64,000 bases of DNA. Source: Zanthoxylum bungeanum. Taxonomy: Eukaryota; Streptophyta; Magnoliopsida; Sapindales; Rutaceae. Shown one piece after another: positions 57,793-64,000 of this stretch. Within the stretch, counting starts at the first letter, position 1. The number at the start of each line of letters is the position of its first letter. Made by a program: the position numbers and the translations under genes. Location of the stretch: assembly GCA_019454045.1 (NCBI GenBank), contig SKCR01035562.1, positions 1 through 64,000 on the forward strand, read 5' to 3'. Below the pieces are notes generated by a model. It did no database searches and was not told where the DNA came from. It saw nothing but the letters and a program-made list of their open reading frames with translations.

Positions 57793-59222
57793 ATGGCAGG
57801 TCTAACTACTGATGAAAAGCTTGAGGCTTTGGATAGGAATTTACAGATATGATGGAGAACATGAATACTGCTTTGGAGAGATTGTCTAAGAGTGTAGAGA
57901 GTATTCAAACTGGTAGCGGTCCTAGAGTACCACCACCTCAGAATGTACCACCACCTCACAATGTGCCACCTCGCCGTGTACCACCACAGTATGTACCACC
58001 AGATGAAGAAGAAGCTGAAAATGAGTTTGATGATTCTGATGTTTTGATGATGTGGATGAGAGATTTCAGCCTGGGCATGATAGGAGGTCTAATAGGAGGT
58101 TTGATAGGAGGAATGATAGGAGGGATAGACGGTTTGATGATAGAGGTGCATTTGATGCCAGAAGAGGGATTATGATCGGAGAGGATATGGTAGGCGAGGA
58201 GATGTAGATGGTGATCTAGGTAGCATCAAGATCAAGATACCAACATTCCAAGACAAGAATGATCCTGAAGCTTATTTAGAATGGGAAAAGAAAATAGAAT
58301 TGATTTTCAACTGTCATCACTACTCAGATGAGAAGAAGATCAGTCTGGCAGCAATTGAGTTTACCGATTATGCTATGATTTGGTGGGATCAGCTTGTCTC
58401 TACTCTGAGGAGAAACTATGAGAGACCGGTTCAGACGTGGGCAGAACTTAGGGTCTCATGAGAAAAAGATTTATACCAGCCATTACTATAGGGAGTTGTA
58501 TCAGAAACTACAACATCTGTATCAGGGGGGCCAGAGTGTTGAAGACTATTACACAGAGATGGAAGTTGCCATGATCAGGGCAAATGTAGTTGAAGATGCA
58601 GAAGCTACTATGGCACGATTTCTAGGGGGCTTGAATAGAGAGATTGCAAACATGGTGGAGTTGCATCATTATGTTGATTTGGAGGATATGCTTCACATGG
58701 CTATCAAGATAGAAAGACAACTCAAGAAAAAGTCAACATCCAGATTTGGTACTCAGGCTACTTCTGCATGGAAAGGGAAATGGGTTCCGAATGAGAAGCG
58801 AGATGGAGGCTTTGACAAGCCTAGAGGCGAATTCAGTGGAGGCTTTAATAAGCCTAGGGCCGAACCTAGTGCAAGGGTAAAGAGCTGGCAGAACCGAGCA
58901 AAACTAGACCAAAACCTGAGGGTGCAACTACTAGAACTAAGGATGTCAAGTGTTTTAAATGTTTGGGCATGGGACACTATGCTTCAGAATGTCCCAATAG
59001 ACGTACCTTAGTGATTGATAAGAAGAGTGGAGATGTGTACTCTACTGATAGTGAGGTTGATGATGAGATGCCAGAGTTGGAGGATGCTAGTGACCATGAG
59101 GGAGCTGCATACCCGCTGAATAACTTATCCTTAGTTGTCAAGCGTGCTTTGAGTGCACATGTTGTAGAGGATGAGAGTATGCAGCAGAGGAGAACATATT
59201 CCATACTAGGTGTCGTGTGAAT
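57793..59222 (+). pseudogene. Gypsy A6 gag (broken)
   Basis: ATG 57793 (MAGLTTDEKLEALDR), with a one-base loss soon after. 57849-58175 has the N-terminal helix and two proline units (PPPQNV, PPPHNV). The gag domain EAYLEWEKKIELIFNCHHYS is in another frame at about 58268-58440. 58418-59011 has YTSHYYRELYQKLQHLYQGG through ATMARFLGGLNREIANMVEL. The knuckle CFKCLGMGHYASECP straddles a frame change near 58950-58990. 58963-59220 is the acidic tail. The breaks are single bases, mostly in short runs. Confidence 0.9.
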
Positions 59223-60300
59223 GGTAAGGGGGTGTAGTATGATTATAGATGGGGGCAGTTGTACTAATGTTGCTAGCACAGCTTTGATTGAGCGATTGGG
59301 GTTGAGTTGCTTGAGACACCCGAAGCCTTACAAGTTGCAATGGTTAAATGATTGTGGGGAAATAAGTGTGACAAAGCAGGTTTGTTGAGCCTTACCATTG
59401 GGCCATACACAGATGATGTCCTATGTGATGTGATACCGATGCATGCAGGACATATTCTTTTGGGTAGACCGTGGCAGTTTGATAAGAAGGTTATTCATGA
59501 TGGGTTCAAGAATAAATACTCTTTTCAGCATAAAGGAAAACCCATTACATTATACCCACTTACACCTGCACAAGTCCATGAAGACCAGGTTAAGTTACAA
59601 CAACTTGAGCGTGACAAAGAGAGAGCGAAGGGAAACACCACCTTGGGTGAGACTAGTGAGAGTGACGTATCTGGTGAGAAAAATAAGGCCAAAGCCGTGG
59701 GAGTTCCAAGGGGAGTGTGAGTGAACGTGAGGGGGAAACAAAAGGGAGAGTTAAAAAGGGTTTCTACATGGGTGAGGGTGAAGCGAGGAAAGCATTCAAG
59801 GCTAGCAAGCTCATGCTATTGTTAGTCTATAAAGAGCATCATATTTATTTTACTAACACTAACCCTTTGCTTCCTGTGTCTATTTCATCTCTTTTGCAGG
59901 ATTACAGTGATGTACTGACATAGGACATACCTAGTGGGCTTCCACCCATTAGAGATATCGAGCACCAGATAGACTTTACCTGGAGCAGTCATTCCTAACA
60001 GACCGCCTTATAGGAGCAATCCCGAGGAGACAAATGAGCTACAAAGGCAAGTACGAGAGTTGATGGACAAGGGGTATGTCAGGGAAAGCATGAGTCCTTG
60101 TGCAGTACCAGTGCTTCTAGTTCCTAAGAAAGATGGGACGTGGCGCATGTGCGTTGATTGCCGAGCTATCAACAATATTATGGTAAAGTATCGTCACCCC
60201 ATTCTAGACTAGATGACATGTTGGATGAATTGCATGGTTCCAAAAATTTTTAGTAAGATTGATTTAAAGAGTGGATACCATCAAATTCGCATGAGAGAGG
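59215..60300 (+). pseudogene. Gypsy A6 protease, linker and RT start (broken)
   Basis: The DGG-type protease motif lies at about 59238-59265 in a shifted frame. 59352-59720 has PYTDDVLCDVIPMHAGHILL, GRPWQFDKKVIHDGFKNKYS and the Lys/Glu linker. 59717-59923 has FYMGEGEARKAFKASKLMLL and SISSLLQDYSDVLT, then a TAG. RT start [20 protein letters not shown] lies at about 60105-60165, and [16 protein letters not shown] at about 60260-60310. Confidence 0.87.
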
Positions 60301-61250
60301 GAGATGAGTGGAAAACTACATTTAAGACTAAGGTATGGCTTGTATGAATGGTTAGTTATGCCATTTGGTCTTTCAAACGCACCTAGCACATTTATGAGAT
60401 TGATGAATCATGTTATGCGTGCATTTTTAGGTAAGTTTGTTGTAGTTTATTTTGATGACATCTTAGTTTACAGTAAAACAGTAGATGAGCATGTTATGCA
60501 TTTGAAGCATGTTCTTGATGTGTTAAGGCAAGAAAAATTGTATGCTAACTTGATAAGTGCACTTTTTGTATGGATAGAATTGTCTTCCTTGGATTTGTTG
60601 TGAGTGCAGATGGCATCGAGGTAGATTTAGAAAAGGTGAAGGCAATTAAGGATTGGCCGACACCAACAACAGTGACAGAAGTCAGAAGCTTCCATGGATT
60701 AGCAAGCAAGCTTCTACCGTAGATTTGTTAAAGACTTCAGTAGTATTGCAGCACCACTGACTGAATTAGTGAAGAAGACTGTTGGCTTCAAATGGGGTGA
60801 AGAGCAGGAGCGGGCATTCCAGGAACTGAAAATGAAGTTGTGCAGTGCACCAGTCTTGGCACTACCCAACTTTGAGAAGACATTTAAAATTGAGTGTGAC
60901 GCATCCGGGATAGGCATTGGGGCGTGTTCTTATGCAAGAAAAGCGACCAATAGCTTACTTTAGCGATAAGCTTAATGGAGCAGTTTTGAGGACCCCACAT
61001 ATGACAAGGAGTTATATGCGCTAGTGCGAGCCCTTGAGACTTGGCAGCATTATTTGTGGCCTCGAGAGTTTGTGATCCATACAGATCATGAATCATTGAA
61101 GCATCTGAAGGGACAAGGTAAACTGAACAAACACACGCAAAATGGTTAGAGTTTGTTGAGACATTTCCATATGTAATCCGCTACAAACAAGGTAAGGAAA
61201 ACATTGTCACCGATGCACTATCGCGAAGGTATGCTTTACTTACTTCATTG
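60301..61250 (+). pseudogene. Gypsy A6 RT core and RNase H (broken)
   Basis: 60304-60603 has [20 protein letters not shown] and [12 protein letters not shown] (YFDD at about 60448-60462). 60600-60770 holds [20 protein letters not shown] and SFHGLAS in shifted frames. 60769-60963 has [20 protein letters not shown] and [14 protein letters not shown]. RNase H continues to about 61150 ([32 protein letters not shown]) and the linker [20 protein letters not shown] to 61250. Catalytic residues are present; about five indels. Confidence 0.9.
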
Positions 61251-62713
61251 AGTGCAAGAATGCTTGGGTTTGAATTTATTAAAGAACTTTATGCTAGTGA
61301 TAATGACTTTAGTACTATCTATGCTGCATGTGAAAAGTCTGCTTTTAGTAAATTCTACCAATATGATGGGTTTCTGTTTAGGGAAAATAGATTATGCATT
61401 CCTGTTTGTAGTATGCGTGAATTGTTAGTGAGGGAAGCACACGGGGGAGGTTTAATGGGGCACTTTGGCATTACCAAAACCTTAGGGGTATTGAGTGAAC
61501 ATTTCTATTGGCCAAAATACGGAGAGATATTGAGCGTTTGTGTGATAAATGCTTAACTTGTAAACAGGCTAAATCTAAGGTTATGCCTCATGGGTTGTAT
61601 ACACCGTTGCCAATACCTAGTGAGCCATGGGTAGATGTATCGATGGACTTTATATTGGGTTTACCTAGGACTAGGAAGGGTAGAGATTCCATCTTTGTAG
61701 TGGTTGATAGGTTCAGTAAGATGGCACACTTTATAGCATGTCATAAAACTGATGATGCCACTAACATTGCTGACTTGTACTTTAGAGAAGTAGTACGACT
61801 CCATGGGATTCCACGGAGTATAGTTTCAGATCGTGATGTTAAGTTCCTTAGTCACTTTTGGAAAGTTTTATGGGGTAAGTTGGGAACTAAACTTTTGTAT
61901 TCTACTACTTGCCACCCCCAAACTGATGGCCAGACCGAGGTTGTTAATAGGACTTTGACTCAGTTATTACGTACTGTTATCAATAAGAACTTAAAAACCT
62001 GGGAGGATTGTTTGCATTTTGTTGAATTTGCATATAATCGTAGTATTCATTCCTCTACATCTTACTCACCATTTGAAATTGTTTATGGTTTTCAGCCACT
62101 AACTCCATTAGATTTGTTACCATTGCCTGTTGATGAGCATGCGGGGTTAGATGGAAAAAGGAAAGCCGATTTGGTGAAGCACATACATGAGAAAGCAAGA
62201 GAGCAAATACAACGAAAGAATGAGCAATATGCTTCTCATGCTAATAAGGGAAGAAAGCGTGTGGTATTTCATCCTGGAGATTGGGTTTGGGTACACATGC
62301 GCAAGGAGAGATTTCCTGAACAACGTAAATCTAAGCTACAACCGAGAGGGGATGGTCCATTTCAAGTTTTGGAACGGATTAATGACAATGCATACAAGTT
62401 GGATTTACAAGGTAAGTATAATGTGTCTGCTACATTTAATGTTTCTGACTTAACTCCTTTTGATGCAGGTACAGATTCGAGGTCGAATCCTTTTCAAGAG
62501 GGAGGGGATGACATGATCCAGGCCGACAACAAACCAAAGGACGCATTACAAGTGCCAGAAGGGCCAATTACGAGGCAGAGGACCAAAAGACTTAGAGAAG
62601 CAATGGCGGGATTAGTTCAGAGTTTTATGGTCGACTGCAACAAACAAATAGAGATGCATGTGGGCTTGGATGGAAATGGTCGAAAACATTTCACTTGGCC
62701 CAAATCAGTTTAG
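61248..62713 (+). pseudogene. Gypsy A6 integrase (long open frame)
   Basis: 61248-61556 has [20 protein letters not shown] and [20 protein letters not shown]. After one indel at about 61517, 61508-62713 is a 401-codon frame: [64 protein letters not shown] (D, D, E kept), the GPF-type module [20 protein letters not shown] and the tail crossing into the 3' LTR at 62509 ([20 protein letters not shown]). Indels near the end give PKSV instead of the family ISLE ending. The longest open frame in the window. Confidence 0.93.
62496..62508 (+). other. A6 polypurine tract
   Basis: AAGAGGGAGGGGA immediately before the 3' LTR. It is also coding (EGG of the polyprotein), so primer and protein signals overlap. 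Confidence 0.85.
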
Positions 62714-63069
62714 AATAAAGCTTCCTAGGCATTTGAAGACTTAAAGACTTGATATTTGTGTAATTTCGTTTTTAGGGGCATTGTTGTCTTTATGCCTTTA
62801 GGGTTTCTTTTTGTAACACTATTTAAGCTTACTTTCTTCTTCATTTGAGCGAACCAACGAAATTGTAAACTCAAAAGCTTAAAGCTTTGGCTATGGCCGA
62901 ATTCTTGTAAGGGAGAGATTCCCCTTTTCAAGTTTGAATCGACTTATCTAAGTTTGGCAAACTTAGTGGCGTCTCCTTTTGCTAGCAAAAACACTACAAG
63001 GATTCATCTTAAGGGTTCTCAAGGGCAAGTTCTTTGTGGGTCTTCTTTGTGGCCTTGGAAGGGTTTTAT
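62509..63069 (+). repeat. A6 3' LTR, truncated
   Basis: First 561 bp of the LTR, ending in GGAAGGGTTTT, then sequence of B gag leader type. The last about 85 bp are missing. Confidence 0.92.
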
Positions 63070-64000
63070 TACTGATTTGTTTGTTGAGCTTTGATATGGC
63101 AGGTGTTAGTTTAACCGTCGATGAGAAGCTTGCAACTATGGATAGAAAATTTACAGATATGATGGAGAATATGAATACTGCATTAGAAAGGTTGTCCAGA
63201 GTGTAGAGAGTATTCAGTCGGGTAGTGTTCTCAGAGCACCACTACCTCAGAATGTACCACCACCTCATAATGTACTACCACCTCATAATGTACCACCACG
63301 TCATAATGTGCCACCACGACGAGTACCACAGCAACAATACCATCAGATGAAGAAGAAGCCGAGAATGACTTTGATGATTTTGATGATCTTGATGATGTTG
63401 AGGAGAGGTTTCAGCCTAGACAAGATCAGAGGCATGTAGGGGGTTTGGTAGAGGGTGTGATAGGAGGTTTGATGGGAGACATAATAGGAGGGATAGACGA
63501 TTTGATGATAGAGGTGCATTTGATGATAGGCGATGATGGATTATGATCGAAGGGGTTATGGTAGACGGGGGGACTTAGATGGAGATCTAGGTAGCATTAA
63601 AATCAAGATACCAACCTTTCAAGGGAAGAATGATCCCGAGGCTTATTTGGAATGGAGAAGAAGATTGAGATGATATTCAATTACCATCACTACTACAGAT
63701 GAGAAGAAAATCAATCTGGCAGCTATTGAGTTTACTGATTATGACATGATATGGTGGGATCAGCTTGTTACCACTAGGAGAAGAAACTATGAGAGACCAG
63801 TTCAGACTTGGGAAGAACTCAAAGGTCTTATGAGGAAGAGGTTCATTCCGAGCCATTACTACCGTGAGTTGTATCAGAAGCTACAACATCTGTATCAAGG
63901 TACCAAGAGTGTTGAGGATTACTACACAGAGATGGAAGTTGCCATGATCAGGGCTAATGTAGTTGAGGATGCAGAGGCTACTATGGCACGGTTTCTTGGA
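63070..64000 (+). mobile_element. Gypsy copy B3, gag start, runs off the window
   Basis: Begins about 26 bp upstream of the gag ATG, so LTR, primer site and leader are missing. Sequence follows B1 (reverse complement of about 12780-13690) closely. Joined directly to the truncated A6 LTR. Confidence 0.88.
63096..64000 (+). pseudogene. Gypsy B3 gag (partial, broken)
   Basis: ATG 63096 (MAGVSLTVDEKLATMDRK) leads to the N-terminal helix and a frameshift at about 63200. Four proline-repeat units lie at 63235-63325. Acidic and Arg-rich stretches and the gag domain (EAYLEW, IIWWDQLVTTR-like, ERPVQTWEELKGLMRKRF, SHYYRELYQKLQHLYQGTKS) follow in changing frames to the window end. The zinc knuckle lies outside. 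Confidence 0.88.

Larger units (their letters stand above)
55742..63069 (+). mobile_element. Gypsy copy A6, youngest family A element
   Basis: Plus-strand element: 5' LTR 55742-56391, primer site, leader with minisatellite, gag, protease, RT, RNase H, integrase, purine tract, 3' LTR from 62509, cut at about 63069. Over the shared 560 bp its LTRs differ by about four substitutions and about four single-base indels by eye. The coding region has about ten small indels. The expected 5-bp duplication cannot be tested because the 3' end is lost. Confidence 0.94.

Noticed and set aside
57849..58175. Gly/Ile/Met repeat (IGGLIGG type), also in 17619-18095 and 35080-35376
   Set aside because: This is the gag Arg/Asp-rich stretch read in a shifted frame after an indel.
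1..64000. DNA transposons, Helitrons, tRNA, rRNA, organelle inserts or host genes
   Set aside because: I looked for terminal inverted repeats with transposase, cloverleaf or rRNA sequence and non-retroelement reading frames on both strands, and found nothing I could support.

Overview
The window is 64 kb of plant nuclear DNA, most likely from a eudicot. It is made almost entirely of retrotransposons inserted into one another. I see no host gene, tRNA, rRNA or CRISPR. Every long reading frame that I can identify is a retroelement gag, protease, reverse transcriptase (RT), RNase H, integrase or endonuclease, and nearly all are broken by stops or frameshifts. The plant assignment rests on the element types: L1-type LINEs with a zf-RVT tail, Ty3/gypsy elements primed by initiator Met tRNA (TGGTATCAGAGC), Ty1/copia, a TRIM and a SINE.

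Families, with names used only here. 'A' is a gypsy family with LTRs of about 640-650 bp (TGACATGATCC...TTTCTTGTCA). 'B' is a related gypsy family with LTRs of about 975 bp (TGACATGAGTCC...TTTCTTGTCA). In both, the gag-pol frame runs into the 3' LTR and stops there, and no canonical chromodomain is evident, which suggests CRM-like chromoviruses. 'C' is a copia family with an apparently 2.3 kb LTR. L1a to L1d are LINE copies, all on the + strand.

Layout. 1-22652 is a four-level nest. LINE L1a (1-2416 and 21795-22652) contains gypsy A1 (2417-4514 and 20281-21794, + strand). A1 contains gypsy A2 (4515-20280, - strand, 5-bp target-site duplication (TSD) GACAC). A2 contains a complete gypsy B1 (7924-16325, - strand, TSD CTTTT). 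22653-22862 is a B leader scrap. 22863-28520 is LINE L1b, with an ORF1 containing internal repeats and an A solo LTR (25583-26219) between its endonuclease and RT. 28521-30161 holds an LTR scrap, an orphan segment with a 93-bp direct repeat, and an eroded A pol fragment (A3) carrying a SINE (29931-30045). 30162-36046 is gypsy A4 (-), which has lost its 5' LTR. 36047-41676 is a chimera on the - strand: A-type integrase fused in frame to an unfamiliar gag-like ORF, then a B-type leader and B-type 5' LTR. A TRIM (39372-40352) sits in the leader, and an A solo LTR sits in the TRIM. 41677-41791 is an A scrap, and 41792-44168 is LINE L1c. 44169-55348 holds two copia bodies in tandem (C1, C2; - strand) that appear to share one LTR. 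55349-55741 is a LINE scrap (L1d). 55742-63069 is the youngest-looking gypsy, A6 (+). 63070-64000 is the gag of another B element (B3) running off the window.

Function. In intact relatives, gag packages the RNA, protease matures the polyprotein, RT/RNase H copies from the tRNA primer to the polypurine tract, and integrase inserts the cDNA, leaving 5-bp duplications. The LINEs nick DNA with their endonuclease and prime RT on the nicked end. No copy here looks fully coding. Several single-base indels in otherwise young copies could be sequencing error rather than decay.
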